Assembly (NCBI GenBank): GCA_945859915.1
Contig: CAMAPF010001015.1
Span: 2,294,001 to 2,358,000 of the forward strand
DNA from: Cuscuta epithymum
Lineage: Eukaryota; Streptophyta; Magnoliopsida; Solanales; Convolvulaceae
Reading direction: 5' to 3'
DNA: 64,000 nucleotides
Of the stretch, positions 43,676 through 54,452 are shown in pieces. A program made the position numbers and the translations under genes. Position 1 is the first letter of the stretch, and every line of letters begins with the position of its first letter. The notes below the pieces were generated by a model. It was not told the DNA's origin, did not search any database, and saw nothing but the letters and a program-made list of their open reading frames with translations.

Positions 43676-44030
43676 TCACGTCGGTTATTTTACACTTTTC
43701 ACGTCGGTTTTCAAAGGGACGTGTAAGTAAGAGACGTAAAAAGTAGGAACATTTAACGTCGGTTATAAAACCGACGTAAAAAGTAGGCTTTAAAAATTCA
43801 ATGTAACCTTCCACGTCTGTTACGTTAAAAAACCGACATCGAATATAATTTTTAAAAAATAAAAAATTACGTATTACTAGTACGTCGGTTGTCGCAAAAA
43901 ACCGACGTTGAATATATATTCAGAAAGAAAAAAAAATACATGTTACGTCTGTTGTCAAATAAAACCGACGTTGTAAGCCATTTTTTATTAAAAAAAAATA
44001 CATAGAAACTACCAGCGTCGGTGTTATACA
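43676..44030. repeat. CACTA subterminal ACGTCGGTT repeats (left)
   Basis: At least seven direct or inverted copies of ACGTCGGTT/AACCGACGT. Several form close inverted pairs such as the one at about 43757-43783. Confidence 0.88.
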
Positions 44031-46003
44031 ACTACCAGCTACATGCTCCTATCAGTTGGTTAATACCTATAACCACCACCAGTGTATAAATTTAGAGTAT
44101 CAAAATACACATTTCGGAAGTATATACAAAAAACTTAGAGAGAAACTAAAGACTAGCAAATCAATCTCATCAATATCCCTACGCAAAGGACAATTCATAC
44201 TGCATACAATTCAATGGTTCTCTTCTTAGAGACTTGCTGAAAGCTCTTCTTATTGATGTGCAAAAAATGCATGCTCTTGTTAAAGACCTGCAAAACAAGA
44301 AAATATTAAGTGTTAGAAAAAACAGAAAATCAAACACAACCATACACTATCTTTGAATAATATCATCATGACCTCTTCTTATATCTCGAAGACTGAAATG
44401 AAATTCTCAAAACACTTCCATTGAAATCAACTAAATCAATAAAAAAAAGTAGCCACAAGCTGAGCAATTCTTTGAGGATAGATCAAACTATCAAAGATAG
44501 ATGCAGTACACTGTAAACAAAGTAGAGCACACCAGCTATTGATTTAAGTCATTTAACAATCATAGAATAAGATGAATTATCAAATGGAGTACAACATTCC
44601 ATTAAAACAAAAAAAAATCTGGAAACAATTTGATACTTTACCATTAACAATATTATAGAGCCTCTTCATTATCCATCTCAATTGCTTCAGTGAAACAATA
44701 TGCAGACAGATTTCCTAACAATCAGTAGACAGACCCATACATTTCCCTTTTGAGAGCATGATTGAACTCATAGAAAAAGAGAAAAATGATCATTGTGCGA
44801 AAACCCTTATATCAATCAAACAGAAATTGAATGAATCATATTCAAGCTTACTGGAACATCAATCAATAGAAGCTATTATCTTTATAGAGTCTTGAGTTAT
44901 ATGTAAAATGGTATAAAACGATATCTTGGTGTATAGGATTAAATATCATATAATAACCAAAAGTTCAAAGAGGAATTACTTCTTTGTGGCTGGATATATA
45001 GACTGTGAACTATCAACATTCCATCAAATGAATGATCTGTAAAACAATATCTAACACAACCAAGATTAAAAAATAAATATGACTTAGAATTATGAAATAA
45101 TCTGAGTTTTTCATCGATTAATAAAGAAATGAAAGAAAAATATCACAGAATAAACTAACCTCACCCTATGCTAGTACCCATGTGTCTCTCCAAACCTCCC
45201 CGTTTTAGTCAAAATAGATGCCTCACACCTGACAAGCCACCGCTTTCGAGGGAAAATAATTAAGTTAGAATTCAGATCAGGAAAAAAAAAAGCTTATGCT
45301 AAGTGATGAATTGCATATTGAAATTCAGAAATCATATAGATATTTTTATTGCTAAATCAGTCCTTGGCTATACATCACCCCAAATAGATACAAAATCCAA
45401 TCTCACGGCAGTACCACATATTTTATTACAACAGTTTTTGAATTGTCAAAATTTCAAAGCTCTCCGAGACTTCCAAAAAGAAATATTAAAATTACAACAA
45501 AATAAAGCAATGGGCTAATAGAAGTACCTAAACGTAAATTCATATTCATCTGTCCGATCCTCTGTTCTCTTTCTCAGCGGGTTTCCTAAATCTTTGAGTT
45601 CTTTTCTAACCAAGACATATATGCCCCAAACAAAGTGGAAATAGTAATCATACGACCCTTCAAATATTTTATTGAACACATTATCTACACTCATATACAT
45701 ACAAAAAGTAACACAAAATAGAATGTGAAAACCCAATACTTACCTATCCAGAACCACTGAAAAGAGGCTAACAATGGAAAAGTTTTTTTTAAAGGGATTA
45801 GGCTATCTAGAACCCTTGAAAACAGGTTAACTATGGAAACAAGTTTCAAGAAATGTGGCCAGAGCAATTTTTGACGTATCTCATGAATAAACATCCTTGT
45901 TCTTTTCTAAGTAAATTTAAATATCATTCAATATTACAGACATTATCAAGACTTGGTCTAAGAATAACTTTTTTCAATTAAGGAGGAGAGCCTCACTGGA
46001 CAC
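44031..46003. other. CACTA interior, no gene recognised
   Basis: AT-rich sequence with only short ORFs that lack recognisable domains. No transposase remnant was seen. Confidence 0.5.
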
Positions 46004-46827
46004 TAGGGTTGTATACGAACCGAATCGAGTCGAATAGTAGGATTTTGTATTTGTATTTGTTTAATTTTTTCGAATACGAATTCGAATTCAAATATGAAAC
46101 GAATATTAATTTCGATTTGTATTTGTATTTGTTTAACAATACGAATAGTTAACGAATCTTATACGAATATCGAATAGATTTGAGCATAGGTTAAATATTA
46201 GTCAAATATCACTTAAAATTAAATTTTCTTATATTTTTTTATGTTGTAAATGTACGCTATGATTTGATATGTGTTTTAGAATTTAAATTCAATGGATCAA
46301 TGCATTTTTAGATTGTGCACGATATACTAAAGTGAATCAATTTTATGATTAATAAATATAAATCTATTTCAAACTTTTTGAAATAAACACTAACATATAC
46401 ATATTAGAAATTACACTTATAATGTGTGAAGTAAGTTGATAATTGTATATATCAAAGTCAGACGACTCTAATTTTATTCTGTGAATCAATACACTTTTGA
46501 ACCAAAACTCCGATTTATATTCGTATTTATACTCTGATTTATTACAAATGGACTTAGAATTTGTATGTGTAAATGTATATATGAACTACACTTTAGGGTA
46601 TTGCTATCTTTTAAAAGTAATTATAATGTTATTACTATTATTAATCGAATATATTTGATTAATATTCGAATCGAATACACTGATATTCTTATTTGTATTT
46701 GATAACAAATCGAATCAAATTTAATATTCATATTTGTATTTGTATTTGAATTTTCCGAATTCGAATCGTCTTATACGAATTCGAATCGCGAATCGAGCAC
46801 AAATTATTTGATTCGTTTACAACCCTA
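46004..46827. mobile_element. Non-autonomous hAT element nested in CACTA
   Basis: An 824-bp element flanked by the perfect 8-bp duplication CTGGACAC (45996-46003 and 46828-46835). Its terminal inverted repeats are TAGGGTTGTATACGAACC and, from the right, TAGGGTTGTAAACGAATC. Subterminal regions are full of CGAATC/GAATACGAAT motifs. An 8-bp duplication and these ends identify the hAT superfamily. No transposase is present. Confidence 0.93.
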
Positions 46828-47449
46828 CTGGACACATGCGTATTCAATACGATGCTCAAAGAACCAAACATAAAGCAAAAATATCTCGGGAAATTAAGCA
46901 GGAGCAGAAAAATTACATTGAAAAAATCATCCTGAATATTATTACAGGGCAATTGAAAATTAGAATCAAAATAATCCATAAAACAACAATATTATTAACG
47001 AAATTCAACACAAACCCTATTTTTGACAGTTATACACACGAGGCAATCTAAAACTCACAATAAATGATAATACATACCAGCAATGAAGAAATCTGGGCGG
47101 GGATGCTTCTTAAAACTGCAACTCCTATGCTTATTTAGCATCTGAAATCATCGGGGAAATCTGATCCGAGTCATCATTCGGGATGAGTGAAAAGTAGAAA
47201 TCTTAACAAGAAAGGTCAAGAAACCTGAAGGAACTGAGACTCCAAATTCAACTGAGACGCGCGCCTAGAGCCTGACCCAACAACGGTGAAATGAGTCTCT
47301 AATTTCGTATTTATGGGTTGCAGTTTGCTGTTGGATTTTCACACCACTAATGCAAATTCCCGAAGTAGTTACCGGTCTTCCGACTAAAGTTGTTTGGAAT
47401 TACAGAACGCCTACTTAATTTTCTCGTGCCTGAGAGTCTGCGTGTCCCC

Positions 47450-47488
47450 ATCTCCATCTCCATCTCCATCTCCATCTCCATCTCCAGC
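47450..47488. repeat. (CCATCT)n hexanucleotide repeat
   Basis: About six tandem CCATCT units within the CACTA element. Confidence 0.92.
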
Positions 47489-47815
47489 TCTCCTCTGACC
47501 GACATGAAAGGCTAGAGGCGCTTGCTGCAGGCGGCTAGAAGGTTGTGTGCATTTGATACTTCCTGATTTGCTCTAGGGTTAAACGGGTTATAAAGTTTTT
47601 CTATTTAATCTTAAGCGAGTTTTTAATTCCCAATGACGTCCGTTCACATTAAAACAGACGAGAAAAGGGAAATAAGTGTACGAACGTAGAACGTATAACG
47701 ACGGTTTCAAAAATAAACTGACTTGGAATATTAATTACGCCCCTACAACGTCAGTTCTTATGGAACGGTCGTAATATGCGTGACGTGAAAGACTGAAAGC
47801 TTTGTAGTAGTGAGT

Positions 47816-48232
47816 GGTGATAGAGGAAGCACCAAATCCCATACCTTGACCAAGAGTTGCAAAAGAGGTGGGAATTGAAGGGATCTCCCGACGTCCGATC
47901 GGCCCAACGGTGGATGGCAGAAGCAAGCCCGGACTGCCCGACAGGGTGGGGCCGGTGTAGCGACGTTCGGCGGTGCTGCTTGACTCCTCGGCGGCGAACG
48001 ATGACTGCTGCGGCAAGCTCGGAACCGTAGGTGTCCACGTGAAAATAGGCGGGACCCATGAAGACGGCGGCGCAGAATTTGCTGTTGTAAACACCGAACT
48101 CGGCTGCTCGTTGAAGATGGAGAACGGCGCCAGAGTGGTGGAGGGAACCGCGCTCGGCACACGCGTTTCCGTCACCGTCGTAGAGATGGCGGCGGTGACA
48201 GAGGAGGCGGCGGCGGTTTCGTTGGAAGACAT
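47816..48232 (-). pseudogene. Copia Gag, N-terminal part
   Basis: Starts with MSSNETAAASS at 48232, about 40 bases after the primer site, and runs in a Ser/Thr/Pro-rich N-terminal extension. The CACTA element then breaks the reading frame at 47815. The continuation is at 43651 on the other side of the insertion. The raw frame extends to 47735 only by reading into the CACTA end. Confidence 0.85.
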
Positions 48233-48282
48233 AGGGCCGAAAAAAAATATTGTATGTTAAAACCTTAGAGCTCTTGATACCA

Positions 48283-48424
48283 TGTGAGAATAATAGAATG
48301 GCTTACCCAAGTGGTAGCCCTGGATGTCATATATATAATAAAGAAGTATCCTGATTACAAAAGGAAACTAATAAAATATGGAAAGCTAATTAATCCTAAT
48401 TAATATTCTTAAATACACTATTAC
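48283..48424 (-). repeat. 5' LTR of the degenerate Copia
   Basis: 142 bp, nearly identical to 39105-39252. It is shorter by 6 bp around the TATATAATA segment. Confidence 0.9.
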
Positions 48425-48429
48425 CCATT

Positions 48430-50268
48430 ATGTGGAATCATAAATAAAATGGGGATTAATGTATACTCGTCAATAATAACTTATTGCAAAGTCTCACAAA
48501 TATTATCGGACTAAGTGATATTTGGATACTAATCTCATACATAATTAAAAGTCAATTATGTCCAAGGGTACTCACATGCATGTATGACAAAGTCATGACG
48601 GAAAACGTTAATACGATCCTGTTTGACTTATCAATGTAAATTACCAACCTACTCAATTTTGTGTATTCGTGTAAGTTGTCATACGTTTCGGATTATGTAA
48701 CCGATCATCGTTTATTAAACTTGAATCGATGATTGTGTATTAACATGTCCTACTAATATGGTAACAACTATATTGATACTAATTAGTGATCATAATCTTG
48801 GATTAATAAGATAAAATTGTATATCACCAATGTAAAAATCCAAAATATTATTATTGGATATACTCATCTAATGTGTCCGGAGTCAAGACATCGGAGATCC
48901 CGTATGTGTATTACAATGTATAATTATGAAATAGAGTGAGTCATACATACGTTAAATATATCAAGTGATACAATAGACAAACCCTAGAAAAAGTAGAAAA
49001 AATTTCACGTTATTTCATATTTCATATTTCATACTCCTCCGTATTACATACACAAATACAATAGAAAAAATTTCATATTTCAGCTAAAAATTGTCTATGT
49101 TTAAAATAGACAAACCCTATTGATAAATTCTCATTCACGACTCAAGTCCAAAATATGAATAGAAAAAAACATACAAGCTCGATGATTGACTTGTACACAA
49201 ATACACTGGAGACTTAAACACTGGATTAGTCCGTGCCGAGTAATTCATTGGACTCAAGCTCGAGTAAAACAAGAATGATTAATTAAGATACCACAAGCCT
49301 TCAGTATTTTGGACTCGAAATACACAATTCTCGTTCACGACTCAAGTCCAAAATATGAATAGAAAAAAACATACAAGTCTCCAGTGTTTTCAGGCTTAGT
49401 AAATCAATCAAGTCACGAAGATTGACTTAAATTTTGAATACGACATCGGATGATCTCATTTCGAGTTGCAATGGGAAAAAAACATACAAGAAAAAATATA
49501 CAAGTGTTTTTGCAAAAATACTCATTCACGACTCAAGTCCAAAATATGAAAAGAAAAAACATACAAGTCTTCAGTGTTTCTCGTTCACGACTCAAGTCCA
49601 AAATATGAATAGAAAAAAACATACAAGTCTCATGTGTTTTCAGGCTTACTAAATCAACCGAGTCACGAAGATTGACTTGTATGTTACGTTGTTTTCTATT
49701 CATATTTTGGACTTGAGTCGTGAACGAGAATTGTGTATTTTTGCATAATGGGTGTAAGTCAAAATTATGAATAGAAAAAAACCCATTGCAAGACTGCAAG
49801 TCACAAATATATCTCCAGTAGATACACTGATGCCATCGATGTTTCGAGTAAATTATGACTGTGCAAAATTTGGGTTAAATTTGGCTTGAGTAAATCTTTG
49901 AACATTCTCGGATCTCATGTTTTCTCGTATGATTTTGAAAATATACACATCCGAAAAATTGTGTTTAAATTAGAGAAAATGGGTTCAGGCTTACTAAATC
50001 AATTTAAGTACACAATTCTTGTTCATGACATAGGATGATCTCATTTCGAGTTGCAATGGGTTGTATTCATGTTTTGGACTTGAGTCATGTTTCGAGTTTT
50101 AATGGGTTCTCTATGCAAAAATACACAATTCTCGTTCACGACTCAAGTCCAAATTAGCATTCGATGTCGTATTCAAAATTTGGAATGGGTTCCATTGTGT
50201 AATATAGAAAACAATGAGTTCAATCTTCGTGACTCGGTTGCAATTGGGTCTCATTGCTTAAAAAGAAT
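48430..50268. other. Spacer, then dense 170-bp-unit mosaic
   Basis: 48430-49110 is AT-rich and unremarkable. From about 49120 to 50250 it consists largely of short pieces of the 170-bp unit in both orientations, joined in changing order. Pieces include CACGACTCAAGTCCAAA, CGACATCGGATGATCTCATT and AATCAACCGAGTCACGAAG. Many joins fall inside short shared words. Confidence 0.75.
49120..50250. repeat. 170-bp modular repeat, shuffled cluster
   Basis: At least ten partial copies. Fragments of 20-110 bp occur on the plus strand (e.g. 49330-49470, 49560-49680) and the minus strand (e.g. 49690-49745, 50030-50070). The word ACATACAAGTCTCCAGTG(TTTT) or its variant recurs several times. Confidence 0.82.
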
Positions 50269-50270
50269 TA

Positions 50271-50527
50271 CTATCCTCCGTATCATAATAGTTGCAACAT
50301 TGGAATTTATACACTATTCATGTACTCTACTTTGACTACATTTTATTTATTAATGTATGTGAATTAATTTTTTTGAAAAATGTTGTTAAATTCGTATCAT
50401 TACAAAATTTCATAATCTGATTTTTAAATTTTTTTTACTAATAGAGAATTAAATATAATGACGGTCAAAGTTGTGCATTGGCAAGCGTGAAAAAATGAAT
50501 GTTGCAACTAAAAAAGAACGGAGGAAG
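50271..50527. mobile_element. Stowaway MITE, GTTGCAACATT family, copy 2
   Basis: 257 bp flanked by TA (50269-50270 and 50528-50529). The ends are CTATCCTCCGTATCATAATA and, from the right, CTTCCTCCGTTCTTTTTTAG, both followed by GTTGCAACATT. Confidence 0.86.
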
Positions 50528-50529
50528 TA

Positions 50530-51923
50530 TAAGTCAAGTCAAAGTTTAGAGGCTTAAATTTTTTTCCCAATGACTCAAAATGCAACATGTTAAATTTTGC
50601 ATTCGTATGTTTTCAGTTAATCAATACTAAGTGAGACCATTTTACCGAGTTGTATAAAGTTACTATGGGAACATTTAATAGTTTTGTCGATTGAAACGAG
50701 AATTATGGCATCACAACTTGTATACGGAGTAACACACAGACTTATTAAACAATATAGTCTTGAGGAATTGATCCCGCTAATAAATTTGACAAGGTATTTT
50801 GAATTCATATGTGCGTCAGACTCGGAGATATTACACTTGTCATATTGGATAGATTCATCAATGTATGTTGTAATGTTATTTATTAAACTACGACTAATTT
50901 AACTCGGCTATAAAAGATAATACAATTCGATGGTTATTTTCCCTGATCAGAATATTGTATAACACGTAATGATTTTTGTCAGTACTATATTGTCTATCCT
51001 TGTGTCCATACTCGGTTATTGCAATGTATTGTTAGTAAGGGTGTAGTAATGAATACACATTGTAAATGTACATCGGTATTTTGTTGTCAATACTCCATTT
51101 TCAGTGTACAACCGAGACCATATTGAAATGACTCAACTCGATGTTCATTGGATACATAATTCATGGTATTATGTAATAGATTGATTCAAATAATGACTCA
51201 GTCCGAAATTTTAGTCCAATACTGATTTACTCATGCAGTCATGCATAATGGACAGTGTTATCTCGTTACGATAACAATTGGAATTAAAACGAGTCACGAA
51301 GATATGTGAAAAAATTTGTTTTTCCATTAAATTTTACTCCGGTCCAAATTATGAATAGAAAAAAACATACTAAATCAACCGATTATAATATTGAGTTAAA
51401 TTCAGTATCCCCTTTGGGGATGTATCCAAAGAGGATACTATTCGGACATTTTATTATTGTCTTCAATCAATTTTATTTAAATTAACCCACATACATCAGG
51501 TACATCAACATTAGCAGTTGATGTATCCGAGATCACCATGGCTAAGTATTCATACTCGGTATGCAGGCTTGTTGACACATAGTGGGTTGACATGTATATT
51601 ATAGTTGATTTGACATTGTTGAAGTATGTGACCGACGTATACATGTCGGTCACATACACATGTTTAACATTCACGTATGTATAGTAGAAATACATGTTCA
51701 TGTGATATCAAACATCCCTTAAATGAGAGTTGACTTGAAGAATTGATTCATTTATACATATAATGCCATAACTATATAAGATCATCCGATGTCGTTAAAT
51801 ATGTGGAGTATCCTATACTCACTAAGATCATATCTCATTAAGTAATATGGTACGATGATATATGTACCATATTACTTTTATAACTCATTGTGGTATTCAT
51901 TTATTATACGTAATAATGAGTCA
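50530..51923. other. AT-rich spacer with hairpins
   Basis: No gene. Small hairpins include GTGACCGAC / GTCGGTCAC at about 51627-51653 and AAGTAATATGGTAC / GTACCATATTACTT at about 51840-51877. Two short 170-bp-unit fragments lie near 51340 and 51780. Confidence 0.55.
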
Positions 51924-51928
51924 TTATT

Positions 51929-52196
51929 TGTAACACCCCGGCCCCGCAGGCCCCGAGGTATTTACTCCGGACCTCTAGTACTGTCCCCACAAACCGCCAC
52001 TAGCCTTTTTCGCGCACTTTGTCCTCACTCGTGCGCGCCCTGAGAAACTTCCCAAGGGGTCACCCATCCCAATACTACTCCTGTGCAAGCACGCTTAACT
52101 TTGGAGTTCTTGGTGATAAGCTCATTTAAAAGGAGATGCATCTTGTTGGTATGAGTAGTACTATTAATCCATTTATATTAAATCTCAAGTGTTACA
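51929..52196 (-). repeat. Cassandra 3' LTR
   Basis: 268 bp, TGTAACAC...GTGTTACA. It contains the 5S-like segment at about 52035-52165 on the minus strand. Confidence 0.95.
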
Positions 52197-52332
52197 ATCA
52201 CCCCCACTTTTGATCGCAACGTCCTCGTTGTGCCCTTAAACCAATCTCAATCATCCCAGAATCTTACCCCACTAAGTGCCCGCCCGATATCAACGGATCA
52301 GCGCACTGTCGCAGGGTCGCTCTGATACCATT

Positions 52333-52600
52333 TGTAACACCCCGGCCCCGCAGGCCCCGAGGTATTTACTCCGGACCTCTAGTACTGTCCCCACAAACCG
52401 CCACTAGCCTTTTCCGCGCACTTTGTCCTCACTCGTGCGCGCCCTGAGAAACTTCCCAGGGGGTCACCCATCCCAATACTACTCCCGTGCAAGCACGCTT
52501 AACTTTGGAGTTCTTGGTGATGAGCTCCCTTAAAAGGAGATGCATCTTGTTGGTATGAGTAGTACTATTAATCCGTTTATATTAAATCTCAAGTGTTACA
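52333..52600 (-). repeat. Cassandra 5' LTR
   Basis: 268 bp. It contains the 5S-like segment at about 52438-52569 on the minus strand. Confidence 0.95.
52438..52569 (-). ncRNA. 5S rRNA-derived promoter module in Cassandra LTR
   Basis: On the minus strand the words AACTCCAAAGTTAAGCGTGC and GGGATGGGTGACC correspond to box A and box C of the plant 5S rRNA internal promoter. The sequence is altered elsewhere, so it is a 5S-like transcription module for RNA polymerase III, not a ribosomal gene. Confidence 0.85.
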
Positions 52601-52737
52601 TTATTAATTGGGACATTGAATATTCAAGTGATATTAAATAAAAAGTCTTACTTTACGGCAATTAGTCTTCTACAATTGTTTGACATCAATTGTATTATCC
52701 CTTGGTCACAAAATATTGTCACCAAAGTTATTCGGAC

Positions 52738-52772
52738 TGTATATTGACTTAACAATGTTAAGTCAATATACA
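52738..52772. repeat. Perfect palindrome, 17-bp arms
   Basis: TGTATATTGACTTAACA, one A, then its exact reverse complement. Confidence 0.92.
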
Positions 52773-53360
52773 CAAGTGTCTATAATAGTGTATCAACCCA
52801 TTAGTATCTCATTTTTATGATCAACCCATTAGTCCATAAATCATTCACATGATATGGTTAATATCCAGTATTATGACTCGGTTGATTCACTATATTGAAA
52901 CATACTTAAGTCTCCAGTGTTGTGATAACGTATTCCAATGGATATGGTTCTCGGATACATAATGATCACATAGTTTCAAAATGTATTACTTAAAGTAGGA
53001 ATAGTCCTACTTTAAGTACCCATATAACTTACAGGTTTAATTATTGTATCCACATCTACATGTATGGGGGGTCTAGTGTTTTGAGGCTTACTCGGATGAT
53101 CTCTCTAGTGTAGAAAACACTGAAATTAATGGTATATTTACCGTTAAATGCACCGTTATATTCTTTTGTCTGAGATCATCCGATGTCGTATTCAAAATAT
53201 AAACAAGAATCCCATGTTGATCCCTTGAAAAAAACATACTCGTATGATCTCATTTCGATAATATACTGATGTATTAACTCAAATCAATTACATAATTCTT
53301 AGGGAACCCATTGCAATGGACTTTAATATGGTCTACAGTCTTGTTGATTACAATTGCATA

Positions 53361-53552
53361 CGGATGATAAGAAACAACAAGCCGGTTGTGATTTCCTGTT
53401 ACAAAATGTTTTCAGTTGCAACTCAAAATGAGATTGAGTATTCCTCGAAATGACTTGGTTGATTTCGAGTAATAGTCAATCTCATTTCGAGTTGCAACTC
53501 AAAACATTTTGTAACAGGAAATCACAACCAGCTTGTTGTTCCTTATCATCCG
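53361..53552. repeat. Inverted repeat with 77-bp arms
   Basis: Arms 53361-53437 and 53476-53552 are near-identical reverse complements. They contain GATTTCCTGTTACAAAATG and TTGCAACTCAAAATGAGATT, the latter related to the 170-bp unit. Confidence 0.88.
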
Positions 53553-53704
53553 AGTACACTGAAGACTTGTATGTTGTATTCTATTGCAAAATTGTATACA
53601 TTTTAGAAGTCCCATTTACGAAGTGAGTTTTTTCTATGTCGTACATCCGGCTCGAGTCTGAATTCGGATTGATCATCATCGTATTTAATGCACAATTCAA
53701 GTCA

Positions 53705-54277
53705 TATTCATCCGATGTATCACTTCGTGACTCGGTTGATTTAGTAAGCCTCAAAACACTGAAAACTTGTATGTTTTTTTCTTTTCATTATTTGGATTTG
53801 AGTCGTGGAAGAGAATTGTGTATTTTTGCATAGGGAACCCATTGCAAAAATACACAATTCTCGTGCACGACTCAAGTCCAAAATATGAATAGAAAAAAAC
53901 ATACAAGTCTCCAGTGTTTTCAGAGAGTTGTAAATCTTCGTGACTCAATCCGATGATTTGTATGTTTTCCATTTAGACTTGAGTCGTGAACTAATACAGT
54001 GGGAACATATAGGAACCCATATGTCCCGAAATGAGATCATACGATGATCTCATTTCGAATTTTGATGCAACATACAAGTCTCAAGTCTTAAATGAGACTC
54101 ATTTTAGACTCGTGAACAAGTCTCCAGTGCTTTTCAGGCTTACAAGCGGAACCTTCATGAAGACGAGAATTGGACTTGAGTCGTGAATGAGAATTGTGAC
54201 TTGTATGTTGTTTTCTATTCATATTTTGGTGATACTCTAGGTCAAAAAACAACACACAAGTCTTCAGTGTTTTCAGG
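53705..54277. repeat. 170-bp modular repeat fragments
   Basis: Plus- and minus-strand pieces alternate. Examples are a minus-strand copy at about 53728-53845, meeting an opposite piece at 53845-53925, and scrambled pieces to 54277. Confidence 0.78.
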
Positions 54278-54447
54278 ACTTGTATGTTTTTTTCTATTCA
54301 TATTTTGGACTTGAGTCGTGAACGAGAATTGTGTATTTTTGCATAGGGAACCCATTGCAACTCAAAATGAGATCATCCGATGTCGTATTCAAAATTTAAG
54401 TCAATCTTCGTGACTCGGTTGATTTAGTAAGCCTGAAAACACTGAAG
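54278..54447 (-). repeat. 170-bp modular repeat, best full copy
   Basis: The word ACTTGTATG starts at 54278 and ACTTG recurs at 54448, so one full unit is 170 bp here. Read on the given strand, the modules are ACTTGTATG, CTATTCATATTTTGGACTTG, AGTCGTGAACGAGAATTGTG, GCATAGGGAACCCATTGC, AACTCAAAATGAGATCATCC, GATGTCGTATTCAAAATTTA, AGTCAATCTTCGTGACTCGG and TTGATTTAGTAAGCCTG, then AAAACACTGAAG. Confidence 0.85.
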
Positions 54448-54452
54448 ACTTG

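Larger units (their letters stand above)
43655..47812. mobile_element. CACTA (En/Spm-like) element, non-autonomous
   Basis: A 4,158-bp element inserted in the Copia gag. It is flanked by the 3-bp duplication AGT (43652-43654 and 47813-47815). The ends are CACTACTACAGAAG and, from the right, CACTACTACAAAG. Subterminal regions carry many ACGTCGGTT / AACCGACGT motifs in both orientations (about 43676-44030 and 47630-47790), the expected binding sites for a CACTA transposase. No transposase frame is present. The interior is AT-rich, with a CCATCT hexamer repeat and a nested hAT element. Confidence 0.95.
39105..48424 (-). mobile_element. Degenerate Copia element split by a CACTA insertion
   Basis: The LTRs at 48283-48424 (5', 142 bp) and 39105-39252 (3', 148 bp) differ by two substitutions and a 6-bp length change. 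The duplication CCCAT flanks the element (39100-39104 and 48425-48429). On the minus strand the primer site TGGTATCAAGAGC (48270-48282) directly follows the 5' LTR. Gag, protease, integrase, reverse transcriptase and RNase H follow in Copia order. Without the 4,158-bp CACTA insertion and its duplication it would be about 5.2 kb. The LTRs read TA...CA. A stop, a frameshift and the insertion disable it. Confidence 0.94.
51929..52600 (-). mobile_element. Cassandra TRIM retrotransposon
   Basis: A 672-bp element with two 268-bp LTRs (51929-52196 and 52333-52600) around a 136-bp internal region, flanked by the duplication TTATT (51924-51928 and 52601-52605). On the minus strand a primer site TGGTATCAGAGC follows the 5' LTR after two bases, and a purine tract AAAGTGGGGGTGA precedes the 3' LTR. 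Each LTR contains a 5S rRNA-like segment, the hallmark of Cassandra. The LTRs differ at about seven positions. It encodes no protein and must use enzymes of other elements. Confidence 0.96.
52606..54277. other. Repeat-mosaic spacer with hairpins
   Basis: No gene. It contains a hairpin with 17-bp arms (52738-52772), a smaller one around CTTAAAGTAGGA (about 52990-53020), the 77-bp inverted repeat at 53361-53552, and many 170-bp-unit fragments from about 53700 onwards. Confidence 0.6.

Noticed and set aside
47735..48059. Additional ORFs antisense or frame-shifted to Copia gag
   Set aside because: They are shadows of the Ser/Pro-rich gag frame, and part of the sequence belongs to the CACTA end.
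49120..50250. CRISPR array
   Set aside because: Repeats are not regularly spaced, occur in both orientations and lie in plant nuclear DNA.
51929..52600. Functional 5S rRNA genes
   Set aside because: The 5S-like segments sit inside LTRs with a primer site and purine tract and are altered outside the promoter boxes; this is Cassandra.
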